Of a DNA stretch of 64,000 bases, positions 7,637 through 16,070 are shown piece by piece. Position numbers and translations under genes: made by a program. The stretch's first letter is position 1, and the number at the start of each line of letters is the position of its first letter. The stretch spans positions 2,046,001-2,110,000 of the forward strand of contig CP069300.1 of assembly GCA_016839165.1 (NCBI GenBank), in the 5' to 3' direction. This DNA is from Bradyrhizobium sp. PSBB068. GTDB taxonomy: Bacteria > Pseudomonadota > Alphaproteobacteria > Rhizobiales > Xanthobacteraceae. The notes beneath the pieces were generated by a model, which saw nothing but the letters and a program-made list of their open reading frames with translations, was not told where the DNA came from and made no database searches.

Positions 7637-8911
7637 TTGGATTTCAACCTGCCGGCTGACCTGACAGCCTATCTCGCCGAGCTCGACCAATTCATCGAAC
7701 GCGAGATCAAGCCGCTGGAAGCGGCTGACGACAACATCCGCTTCTTCGATCATCGCCGCGAATGGGCGCGCACCGATTTCGACAAGGGCGGCCTGCCGCG
7801 CCATGAATGGGAGCTGTTGCTGCGCAAGGTCAAGAACCTGGCCGACGCCGCCGGCCATCTGCGCTTTGCGATCCCGAAGCGTTACGGCGGCAAGGACGGC
7901 TCCAATCTCTGGATGGCCGTGATCCGCGAGCATTTCGCCTCGAAGGGGCTTGGCCTGCACAACGATCTGCAGAACGAGCATTCGATCGTCGGCAACCTGC
8001 CGATCGTCACCATGCTCGACCGCTACGGCACCGACGAGCAGAAGGCGATGATCGACGGCTCGATCACCGGCAAGTACCGCATCACGTTCGGTCTGACGGA
8101 GCCGGACCACGGCTCGGATGCGACGCATATGGAGACCAAGGCGGTCCAGGCCACGCGCGACAACGTCAAGGGCTGGATCATCAACGGCGAGAAGATGTGG
8201 ACGACGGGCATGCATGTCGCCACGCACTGCGCGCTGTTCGCCCGCACCTCGGGCAATGACGGCGACGCCCGCGGCATCAGCTGCTTCCTGGTGCCGGCGA
8301 AGTCGCCGGGCGTGAAGGTCGAGGAGTATATGTGGACCTTCAACATGCCGACCGATCACCCGCGGGTCAGCTTCACCGACGTGTTCGTGCCTGAGGATGC
8401 GCAGTTCGGCGAGGTCGGCCGCGGCCTGTCGCTGGCGCAATGCTTTGTCCATGAGAACCGCATCCGCCAGGCGGCAAGCTCGCTGGGCGCTGCGGTCTAT
8501 TGCATCAACGAGAGCGTGAAGTACGCGCGTGAGCGAAAACCGTTCGGCAAGGCGCTGGCCGAGAACCAGGCGATTCAGTGGCCGCTGGTCGAGCTTGCGA
8601 CTCAGGCCGAGATGCTCAGGCTTTTGATCCGCAAGACCGCATGGGAGATGGATCAGCTGACCCAGGCCCAGGTCGAGCACACGCTGTCGGACCGGGTCTC
8701 GATGTGCAATTTCTGGGCAAACCGGCTGTGCTGTGAGGCCGCCGACCGCGCGATGCAGGTGCATGGCGGCATGGGCTATTCGCGCCACAAGCCGTTCGAG
8801 CACATCTACCGCCACCATCGCCGCTATCGCATCACCGAAGGCAGCGAGGAGATCCAGAAGCGCAAGGTGGCGGGCTTCCTGTTCGGCTACATGGGAGCCA
8901 GCAAGCACTGA
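7637..8911 (+). CDS. Acyl-CoA dehydrogenase family protein
   Basis: The 424-aa FAD enzyme has the central motif FGLTEPDHGSDATHMETKA and a C-terminal MQVHGGMGYSRHKPFEHIYR followed by TEGSEEIQ. The start is TTG, 7 nt downstream of GGGAGAG, and gives MDFNLPADLTAYLAELDQF. The catalytic base cannot be fixed by eye. It differs clearly from the other dehydrogenase in this window (1264-2538) and is probably an ordinary alpha,beta-desaturating enzyme of long or branched acyl-CoA; the substrate is unknown. Confidence 0.87.
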   Translation: MDFNLPADLTAYLAELDQFIEREIKPLEAADDNIRFFDHRREWARTDFDKGGLPRHEWELLLRKVKNLADAAGHLRFAIPKRYGGKDGSNLWMAVIREHFASKGLGLHNDLQNEHSIVGNLPIVTMLDRYGTDEQKAMIDGSITGKYRITFGLTEPDHGSDATHMETKAVQATRDNVKGWIINGEKMWTTGMHVATHCALFARTSGNDGDARGISCFLVPAKSPGVKVEEYMWTFNMPTDHPRVSFTDVFVPEDAQFGEVGRGLSLAQCFVHENRIRQAASSLGAAVYCINESVKYARERKPFGKALAENQAIQWPLVELATQAEMLRLLIRKTAWEMDQLTQAQVEHTLSDRVSMCNFWANRLCCEAADRAMQVHGGMGYSRHKPFEHIYRHHRRYRITEGSEEIQKRKVAGFLFGYMGASKH

Positions 8912-8989
8912 GCCTGGGCGGAGGAGGCGCAGGAGCGCGGGCGGGTGTTGCGGGGGGAGGAAGAAGAAGGCGTGATGACTCTCTCCGCC

Positions 8990-9121
8990 GTCGTCCTTGC
9001 GAAAGCAGGGACCCACAACCAAGAGAGGTCGTTGATGCGGTAAGCTGTGGCCCCAGCATTATGCCGCAACGGACAGCGGTGGTTATGGGTCCCGGCTCGC
9101 GCTTCGCTTGGCCGGGACGAC
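8990..9121. repeat. Dispersed palindromic repeat, class A, copy 3 (divergent)
   Basis: It is a variant copy. The left arm reads GTCGTCCTTGCGAAAGCAGG, while the right arm carries an 8-nt expansion (GGCTCGCGCTTCGCTTGGCC) before GGGACGAC. It lies between two convergent genes. Confidence 0.75.
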
Positions 9122-9129
9122 AGTGTGGG

Positions 9130-10710
9130 CTAATTCACCTGCCGGTCCTTGCCCGCCCAATACGGTTCACGCAGGCTGCGCCGCAGGATCTTGCCCGACG
9201 GGTTGCGCGGCAGCGCCGGGATGAAGTCGACCGATTTCGGCGTCTTGTAGCCGGCGATGCGCTCGCGGGTGAAGTTGATGATGTCGGTCGCGGTCGCGCT
9301 CTTGCCCGGCTTCATCACCACGACGGCCTTCACCGCCTCGCCCCATTTGTCGTCGGGAATGCCGATCACGGCGGCTTCGGCGACATCAGGATGATCGCAC
9401 AGCGCGCTCTCGACCTCGGCCGGATAGATGTTCTCGCCGCCGGAGATGATCATGTCCTTGATGCGGTCGTGGATGTAGAGATAACCATCCTCGTCCATGT
9501 AGCCGGCATCGCCGGTGCGCAGCCAGCCGTCGCCGTCGATCGTCTTCGCGGTGGCCTCGGGCAGATTCCAGTAGCCGGTCATGTTGGAGCCGGAGCGGGT
9601 GGCTATCTCGCCGACTTCGCGCGGCGGCAGCGGCTTGCCGTTCTCGTCGAGAATCGCGAGCTCGACGCCGGCCACCGCCTTGCCGGCCGAGCGCATCCGC
9701 TCGAGCCCTTCGACATGGTCTTCGGGCGGTAGTGCGACGATGGTGCCGGTGGTCTCGGTCATGCCGTACATCTGCACGAAGCCGCATTTGAAGACCTCGA
9801 TGCACTCCTTCAGCAGCGCCGCCGGGATCGGCGAAGCGCCGTAGAGCATGTATTTCAGGCGTGAGAAATCGACCTGTCGCGCGCGCGGCTGCCGCACCAC
9901 GAACTGCATCGCCGCCGGCACCATGAACAGTTTCGTGATCCCGGACTGCTCGAAGAAGTCGAGCACCTTGGTCGGGTCGAACTCGCGCGCGATCACGCCG
10001 CGGGCGCCGTGGTACAGCCCCATCACACCCCAGCCGGAGCCGCCGATGTGGAAGATCGGCATCGCGACCAGCGAGACGTCGTCGGTGGTCCATTTGTTCC
10101 AGTCGGGCTTGTCGGCTTCGTTGCCGCTCTGCACGAGGTTGAGGAAGTTGGCGTGCGACAGCATCGCGCCTTTCGGCTTGCCGGTCGTGCCGGAGGTGTA
10201 GAGCTGGATTGCGATGTCCCTCGGCTCGATCACGACGCGCGGATCGTCGCCGCTCTGCGCGTCGCGCCAGGCGACGAAGTCAGGCCATTCCGGCGCGCCG
10301 CCCTCGGTCGTGATGATGCTGCGAACGCTCGGCAGCTTGTCCTTGATGTTGCGCGCCTGGGTGATGAATTCGGGGCCGACGAACAGCACCGGCGCCTTGC
10401 AGTCGTCGACGATGAAAGCGACCTCGGGGCCCGCGAGGCGCCAGTTCACCGGCGCCATCACCACGCCGGCCTTCATCGCACCCATCAGCAATTCAAAATA
10501 GAAGTCGCTGTTCTTGCCGAGATAGGCGATGCGCTCGCCCTTCTTGATGCCCATCGCAATCAGCGCGTTGGCGACGCGGTTGGTCTTGACGTCGAATTCG
10601 GCGAAAGAGGTCTGCCGGCCCTCGAACTCATAGGCCAGCGCATCGCCGCGGCTCTTCGCGCGGTCGCGCACCATGTCGGCAAGGTTGCTCAGTTTCGGCG
10701 CGTTGGACAT
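9130..10710 (-). CDS. AMP-forming acyl-CoA synthetase
   Basis: The 526-aa adenylate-forming ligase has the P-loop-like A3 motif YTSGTTGKPKGAMLSH, the GMTETTG motif, the hinge region TGDAGYMDEDGYLYIHDRIK, GGENIYPAEVE, and the C-terminal catalytic Lys in PRNPSGKILRR. It makes acyl-CoA from a fatty or aryl acid, ATP and CoA. The frame is open to 10800, but the ATG at 10710 (MSNAPKLSNL) is preceded by a strong GGGGGA. In context it could load substrates for the surrounding dehydrogenases and crotonases (LvaE-like role). Confidence 0.9.
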   Translation of the reverse strand: MSNAPKLSNLADMVRDRAKSRGDALAYEFEGRQTSFAEFDVKTNRVANALIAMGIKKGERIAYLGKNSDFYFELLMGAMKAGVVMAPVNWRLAGPEVAFIVDDCKAPVLFVGPEFITQARNIKDKLPSVRSIITTEGGAPEWPDFVAWRDAQSGDDPRVVIEPRDIAIQLYTSGTTGKPKGAMLSHANFLNLVQSGNEADKPDWNKWTTDDVSLVAMPIFHIGGSGWGVMGLYHGARGVIAREFDPTKVLDFFEQSGITKLFMVPAAMQFVVRQPRARQVDFSRLKYMLYGASPIPAALLKECIEVFKCGFVQMYGMTETTGTIVALPPEDHVEGLERMRSAGKAVAGVELAILDENGKPLPPREVGEIATRSGSNMTGYWNLPEATAKTIDGDGWLRTGDAGYMDEDGYLYIHDRIKDMIISGGENIYPAEVESALCDHPDVAEAAVIGIPDDKWGEAVKAVVVMKPGKSATATDIINFTRERIAGYKTPKSVDFIPALPRNPSGKILRRSLREPYWAGKDRQVN

Positions 10711-10801
10711 GTTTCCCCCGTGATGTTTTTTGTTGGCGCGGAGTGTGGCTGCATCGCGCGGGAAAAACAATACGGGGGATGGTGCAGGACGCGTCCACAC
10801 C

Positions 10802-10921
10802 GTCGTCCCGGCGAAAGCCGGGACCCATAACCACGAATGTTAATGTGGCGCGACGCTAGGGCCGCAGCGAGCTTCACGACGCGCAACGGTGGTTATGGGT
10901 CCCGGCTTTCGCCGGGACGAC
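10802..10921. repeat. Dispersed palindromic repeat, class A, copy 4
   Basis: Left arm GTCGTCCCGGCGAAAGCCGG, right arm CCGGCTTTCGCCGGGACGAC, and inner arms cataaccacg / ggttatgggt. The matched A/T change in both arms keeps the stem paired. It lies between the SDR (ending at 10950) and the synthetase gene. Confidence 0.85.
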
Positions 10922-10949
10922 GGCGGTGATTGCAGCAAGAACGCGGGCC

Positions 10950-11825
10950 TTACCCTCGCGCCGCGCGATCCTTCTCGTTCTGGGCCTTGATCGACTCCCG
11001 CGCCTTGGTCCAGTCGTCGTCGCTCCAGTCGCGGAGCTGGTAGAAATTGCCGCCCATCGCGAGCGCCTGCGCGCCGTCCATGGCGATGGTCTCGCCGTTG
11101 ATCCAGTCGCAGCCGCCGGAGATCAGGAACACCGCGAGGTTCTGCAATTCCTCCATGGTGCCGACGCGGCCCATCGGGTTCATTGCCTTGGTGCGGGCGC
11201 CGGCCTCGTCACCGGGCTTGATGCGCTTGCTCATGCCCTCGGTCGGAATCTCGCCGGGCGCGATGGTGTTGAGACGAATGCCGTGACGGCCCCATTCGAC
11301 CGCGAGCGACATGGTCATGGCATGGATCGCCGATTTGCTCATCGCCGACGGCACCACATAGGGCGAGCCGTTGCGCACCCAGGTCACCGTGATCGACACC
11401 ACGTTGCCGCGATGGCCGCCGGCGATCCAGCGCCGGCCTACCGCGTGCGTCACGTAGAAGGTGCCATGCATCACGATGTTGGCCACGGCATCAAAGCCTC
11501 GCGCGGAAAGCTCTTCCGAGCGCGAGATGAAATTGCCGGCGGCGTTGTTGATCAGATCGGTGAGGGGACCGCTGGTGGTCCAGATCGCGTCGATCATCTC
11601 GTCGACCGCCATGGCATTGCGGATATCGACGCCGTGGCTGACCACGCGTCCGCCATGCTCGGCCATCAGCTCGGTGGCGGTCTCGTCGCAAACGCTCTTG
11701 CGGCGGCCGCAGATATGGACCTCGGCCCCGAGTTGCAGGAACCGGGTGGCCATGGCCTTTCCGAGGCCGGTGCCGCCGCCGGTTACCAGGATGCGCCGCC
11801 CGGCAAGAAGCTGATTGCTAAACAT
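10950..11825 (-). CDS. SDR-family oxidoreductase, 2,4-dienoyl-CoA reductase-like
   Basis: The 291-aa Rossmann enzyme has TGGGTGLG for NAD(P), the NNAAGNF motif typical of dienoyl-CoA reductase-like SDRs, and GGCDWINGETIAMDGAQ. The usual catalytic Tyr is not clear: the region reads SPYVVPSAMSKSAIHAM, with Lys in the normal place but SAMSK instead of YxxxK, as in dienoyl-CoA reductases where Tyr is displaced. The preceding VRNGSPYVV keeps a Tyr nearby. The ATG at 11825 has GGAGGAAAC directly upstream; a GTG 12 nt earlier would place the ribosome site inside the gene. Confidence 0.87.
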   Translation of the reverse strand: MFSNQLLAGRRILVTGGGTGLGKAMATRFLQLGAEVHICGRRKSVCDETATELMAEHGGRVVSHGVDIRNAMAVDEMIDAIWTTSGPLTDLINNAAGNFISRSEELSARGFDAVANIVMHGTFYVTHAVGRRWIAGGHRGNVVSITVTWVRNGSPYVVPSAMSKSAIHAMTMSLAVEWGRHGIRLNTIAPGEIPTEGMSKRIKPGDEAGARTKAMNPMGRVGTMEELQNLAVFLISGGCDWINGETIAMDGAQALAMGGNFYQLRDWSDDDWTKARESIKAQNEKDRAARG

Positions 11826-11925
11826 CGTTTCCTCCACGGGGGTTGTCAGTTAATTGGTCGATTGACTAAAAGCGGACAACGGCCTTTCTGTAAAGCGCCA
11901 ACGAGGATCAGCGGAGGAGATTTCA

Positions 11926-12735
11926 ATGGAAGATCGCGTTTCGATATCGATTTCAGACGGTATCGCCGATGTCCGCCTGGTGCGGGCGGACAAGATGAAC
12001 GCGCTCGATGCCGCGATGTTCGAGGCATTGGTCGCCGCAACCGACCGGCTTTCCAAGGAAAAAGGGGTTCGGGTCGTGGTGCTGTCCGGCGAGGGCCGGG
12101 CGTTTTGTGCCGGCCTCGACATGGGCCGGTTCGCCGCCATGAAGGATGGCGGTAACGGAGTGCCGGGCGGCGAGAAGCGCGATCTCACGATCCGCACCCA
12201 CGGCAAGGCCAATTTTCCGCAGCAGGCGGTGTGGGGCTGGCGCCAGCTCCCGGTGCCGGTGATTGCCGCGGTCCATGGCGTTGCGTTCGGCGGCGGCTTC
12301 CAGCTCGCGCTCGGCGCCGACATGCGTTTCCTCTCAACCGACGCACGGATGTCGATCATGGAGATCAAGTGGGGCCTCGTCCCCGACATGGCGGGCACGC
12401 CGATCCTGGCGAGCCTGGTGCGCGACGATATCCTGCGCGAGCTTACCTATACCGGCCGCATCTTCTCGGCGCAGGAGGCCCAGAGCTATGGCCTCGCCAC
12501 CCGCGTCTGCGACGACCCGCGCACCGCTGCGCTCGAGGTCGCGCGCGAGATCGCCGGCAAGAGCCCGGATGCGATCCGTGCCGCGAAGCGCCTGCTGAAC
12601 AATCTGTCGGTCGATCCGGCGGCCGCGCTGCTCGCGGAATCCGTCGAGCAGCAGAAGCTGCTCGGCAGTCCGAACCAGACCGAATCCGTGCGCGCCAATC
12701 TGGAGAAGCGCGCGCCGAAATTCGCGGATGCGTGA
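11926..12735 (+). CDS. Crotonase-family enoyl-CoA hydratase/isomerase
   Basis: The 269-aa crotonase shows SGEGRAFCAGLDMGRF and HGVAFGGGFQLALGAD as oxyanion-hole segments. The first catalytic Glu is replaced by Gln (GGGFQ) and the second region reads GLVPDMAG with Asp, which suggests isomerase-type chemistry. It is divergent from the SDR gene, so the 100-nt gap (11826-11925) must hold both promoters. The acyl-CoA synthetase gene follows 85 nt downstream on the same strand. Confidence 0.87.
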   Translation: MEDRVSISISDGIADVRLVRADKMNALDAAMFEALVAATDRLSKEKGVRVVVLSGEGRAFCAGLDMGRFAAMKDGGNGVPGGEKRDLTIRTHGKANFPQQAVWGWRQLPVPVIAAVHGVAFGGGFQLALGADMRFLSTDARMSIMEIKWGLVPDMAGTPILASLVRDDILRELTYTGRIFSAQEAQSYGLATRVCDDPRTAALEVAREIAGKSPDAIRAAKRLLNNLSVDPAAALLAESVEQQKLLGSPNQTESVRANLEKRAPKFADA

Positions 12736-12820
12736 TGACGAGCTGGCGTCATGGCCGGGTTCTCTCGGCTATGGCGGACACAACCAACCCTGCTAACCGA
12801 CAACAAAGAACAAGAACAAA

Positions 12821-14368
12821 ATGAGCGAAACGTCCCAGCCCTTCCTCGGCATCATCTCCGGCGAGCGCAGGCGTGATCACGCTGCGGTCGCCGAACGGGT
12901 CGACCGTATCGCCAGCGGCCTTGCCAAGCTCGGCGTCAAGCCGGGCGACAGCGTCTGCATGCTGATGCGCAACGACATCGCCTTCATCGAGGCCGCCTAC
13001 GCTGCGATGCGGCTCGGCGCCTATGGCGTGCCGGTCAACTGGCACTTCAAGCCGGAGGAGATCAACTACGTGCTGACGGATTCCGGCACGCGGGTCCTGA
13101 TCGCTCATGCCGACATGCTGCATCCGCTGCGCGGCGCGATCCCGCCTGACGTCACCGTGCTCAGCGTGCCGACGCCGCCGGAAATTCTCTCCAGCTACAA
13201 GATCAATCCCGATCATCTCGGAACCCCGGATTTCGCGATCGATTTCGAATCCTGGCTGGCGCAATTCCCGCGTTACGACGGCCCCGTCGTGCCGCAGCCG
13301 CAGAACATGATCTACACCTCGGGCACCACGGGCCATCCGAAGGGCGTCCGCCGTTTCGCGCCGACGCCGGAACAGACCGCTAATGCGGAAGCGATGCGGG
13401 CGATGATCTACGGGCTGAAGCCCGGGGCACGCGCGATCCTGCCGGGACCGCTTTATCATTCGGCGCCGAATTCCTTCGGACTGCGCTCCGGCCGGCTCGG
13501 CGGCGCGCTGGTGCTGATGCCGCGCTTCGACGCGGAGGAATTTCTGGCGCTGATCGAGCGCGAGCGGATCGACACCATCTTCATGGTGCCGACCATGTTC
13601 ATCCGCCTGATGAAGCTGCCCGAAGAGGTGCGGAAGAAATACGACATGTCGTCGCTGCGCCATATCATCCATGCCGCGGCGCCGTGCCCGGCCGATGTCA
13701 AGCGCGCCATGATCGAATGGTGGGGACCGGTGATCTACGAATTCTACGGCTCGACCGAGTCGGGCGCGGTGACGTTCGCGACCTCGGAAGATGCGCTGAA
13801 GAAGCCCGGCACGGTCGGCAAGATCTCGCCCGGCGCCGAGCTTCGCTTCATCGGCGACGACGGCAAGGAGGTGCCTCAGGGGCAGATCGGCGAGATCTAT
13901 TCGCGGATCGCCGGCAATCCGGATTTCACCTATCACAACAAGTCCGAGAAGCGTGCCGAGATCGACCGCGAAGGCTTCATCACCTCCGGCGACGTCGGTT
14001 ATATCGACGCTGACGGCTACGTCTTCATCTGCGACCGCAAGCGCGACATGGTGATCTCGGGCGGCGTCAATATCTACCCGGCCGAGATCGAGGCCGTGCT
14101 GCATGCGGTGCCCGGTGTGCACGACTGCGCGGTGTTCGGCATTCCCGACGCCGAATTTGGCGAGGCGCTGATGGCGGTGGTCGAGCCGCAACCGGGTGTC
14201 ACGCTCGACATCGCAGCGGTCCGTGCCCAGCTGAAGACCGCGCTCGCCGACTACAAGGTGCCCAAGCACATCGAGATCCAGACCAACCTGCCGCGCGAGG
14301 ACTCCGGAAAGATCTTCAAGCGCCGGCTGCGTGACCCGTATTGGGAGCGGGCGGGGCGGAGGATCTAG
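12821..14368 (+). CDS. AMP-forming acyl-CoA synthetase
   Basis: The 515-aa adenylate-forming ligase has YTSGTTGHPKGVRRF as A3, the FYGSTESG motif, SGDVGYIDADGYVFICDRKR and GGVNIYPAEIE, and the catalytic Lys in PREDSGKIFKRRL. It is short at the N terminus compared with classic long-chain ligases and begins MSETSQPFLGIISGERR. It likely activates a short or unusual carboxylic acid. Just after its stop comes a class A repeat that has been broken by the insertion sequence. Confidence 0.88.
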   Translation: MSETSQPFLGIISGERRRDHAAVAERVDRIASGLAKLGVKPGDSVCMLMRNDIAFIEAAYAAMRLGAYGVPVNWHFKPEEINYVLTDSGTRVLIAHADMLHPLRGAIPPDVTVLSVPTPPEILSSYKINPDHLGTPDFAIDFESWLAQFPRYDGPVVPQPQNMIYTSGTTGHPKGVRRFAPTPEQTANAEAMRAMIYGLKPGARAILPGPLYHSAPNSFGLRSGRLGGALVLMPRFDAEEFLALIERERIDTIFMVPTMFIRLMKLPEEVRKKYDMSSLRHIIHAAAPCPADVKRAMIEWWGPVIYEFYGSTESGAVTFATSEDALKKPGTVGKISPGAELRFIGDDGKEVPQGQIGEIYSRIAGNPDFTYHNKSEKRAEIDREGFITSGDVGYIDADGYVFICDRKRDMVISGGVNIYPAEIEAVLHAVPGVHDCAVFGIPDAEFGEALMAVVEPQPGVTLDIAAVRAQLKTALADYKVPKHIEIQTNLPREDSGKIFKRRLRDPYWERAGRRI

Positions 14369-14401
14369 CGCCGCAAACCTCGCCGTCGTCCCGGCGAAGG
14401 C

Positions 14402-15871
14402 CCTAGGGCATGCACACATCTAGTTGGGTGGGGATTCCCGAATCGGTATTTCGTGTGATTCATATTGCGGCACTTCGGCTTTGGCGGAGGTGTCGACATG
14501 CTGGCGCAAATTGACTGGTCATTAGGTCGGTTCGGGGATCTCCGCCTCGATAAAGGGGGGCGGCGCTCGTCGAATGCATGGTCGCGGGCAAGGATGTCTG
14601 CCTGCGACGGCTGGCAGGAGGCATGCGTGCCCGGGAGGTGCGCTTCAACCGCTTTCTCGGCAATGCCAAGGTGACGACGACGCGGATAATCGAAAGCTGG
14701 AGCGATGGTACGGTAATGGCGGCCGAAGGCCGCCATGTGCTGGCGATCCAGGATACCAGCGAGATCAATTTTGCCACCAAGGCACAAAACCGGCGTGGCT
14801 TGGGCGAGATCGGTCATGGCAACACCCGCGGGGTGTTGCTGCACCCGATGCTGGCCGCAGACGCGGAAAGCGGCTGCTGCCTTGGCCTGTTGCACGGCGA
14901 GATCTGGACCCGCCAGGGCCGCCGCACCGTCTCGCACGACAATCGCGATCTGAAGGACAAAGAATCGCAACGCTGGATCGCGACCGCTCTGGCAGCCAAG
15001 CCGCTGTTGGCGAAGGCTGCGATGGTGACCATGCTGGGCGACCGCGAGAGCGACATCTTCGCGCTCTACGCCTGCGCCGCAGAACACCAGTTCCACGTCA
15101 TTGCCCGGAGCATGCATGATCGCAAGCTGGCGGATGGCTGTGGCCTGTATGCGGCCAGCGAGGCCATGACCAGCATCGAACAACGGACCATCGTATTGCC
15201 TGCGCGGGCACAACGGCCTGAGCGGGCTGCGCTTCTCGATCTGCGCTTCGGCGCCGTCGAACTGGCCCGACCGCAAACCAAGTTCCTGCGCCATCTGCCG
15301 AAAAGCCTACCCTTGATCCTGGTCGATGTGCGCGAGATCGAGCCGCAGGCCGGGATCGAGCCGCTGCACTGGCGGCTGCTCACCACGCATCCGGTGACGA
15401 ATGCAGAAGAGGCCTGGCGCATTATCGAATGGTACAAGCGGCGGTGGCTGATCGAGCAGTTCTTCCGCATCTTGAAGACACAAGGCCTCAAGCTCGAAGA
15501 CAGTCAGATCGGGACCGCCGAGCGGCTTCTCAAGCTGGTCGCGATCGCGGCCAAGGCGGCAGTCATCTCCCTTCAGCTTGTGCAGGCGCGCGATGGTCGC
15601 GACAACCAGTCTGTCCGAATTGCCTTCAATGCTGGGGAAGTCGCTACACTTGCCGCCCTCAATCGCAACCTCGAAGCCCAAAGCAAGCGGCTGAGAAACC
15701 CGCACCCGCCTGACAGCCTCGCTTGGGCCGCCTGGATTATCGGCCGGCTCGGCGGCTGGGACGGCTATCCATCGTCCAAACCGCCGGGCCCCATCACTAT
15801 GAAACACGGCCTGCAATACTTCCACGCCGCAGCCGCTGGATGGTCCTTCAGAGATCTGTGCATGCCCTAGG
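14402..15871 (+). mobile_element. IS4-family (Tn5/IS50-like) insertion sequence
   Basis: The ends are inverted repeats: the left begins CCTAGGGCATGCACACATCT and the right, read inward, begins CCTAGGGCATGCACAGATCT, about 19 of 20 matching. The flanks carry the direct repeat GCGAAGGC (14394-14401 and 15872-15879). Because the terminal C/G pairs match target bases, the duplication could be counted as 8 to 10 bp, with the element 1468-1470 bp. It inserted into the arm of a class A repeat. The transposase stop codon TAG lies within the right inverted repeat. Confidence 0.93.
14498..15870 (+). pseudogene. IS4-family transposase, frameshifted in a G6 run
   Basis: The N-terminal segment MLAQIDWSLGRFGDLRLDKG is in one frame, and the remainder, from ALVECMVAGKDVCLRRLAGG on, is in the next. 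They meet at GATAAAGGGGGGCGG (G6 at 14555-14560); seven G would fuse them. The C-terminal part holds the DDE-type features IQDTSEIN (first Asp), MLGDRESD (second Asp) and the Y-(2)-R-(3)-E-(6)-K-type block WYKRRWLIEQFFRILKT. A -1 slip at A-GGG-GGG could also make the full protein of about 455 aa. Sequencing error or inactivation are equally possible. Confidence 0.85.
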
Positions 15872-16070
15872 GCGAAGGCCGGGACCCATACCGCGTGATC
15901 TATCGACGAAAGGCGTTGGCAGACACCTTCCGTATAACTATAGCCGGTGGTTATGGGTCCCGGCCTTCGCCGAGACGACGGCGGTGGTGCACCGCGCAAG
16001 TTCATCTTGCGCTGCGGCAAAAAAAGCGCACACTCGGGAGGAGCCGGGCAGCCTCTGGAGTAGCCACGCC

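Larger units (their letters stand above)
14385..15979. repeat. Class A palindromic repeat, copy 5, interrupted by an IS
   Basis: The left arm (GTCGTCCCGGCGAAGGCC, from 14385) and the rest of the element (from 15872, GCGAAGGCCGGGACCC, ending GACGAC at 15979) are separated by the insertion sequence. Joining them with one target copy removed restores a normal repeat of about 120 bp. Confidence 0.85.

Noticed and set aside
12749..14419. 556-aa open frame on the minus strand
   Set aside because: It is antisense to the acyl-CoA synthetase with intact motifs; the frame has no recognisable domain.
16001..16070. Upstream extension of ppc to 15723
   Set aside because: The extension would translate the end of the IS and the class A repeat; the family N terminus begins at 16071.
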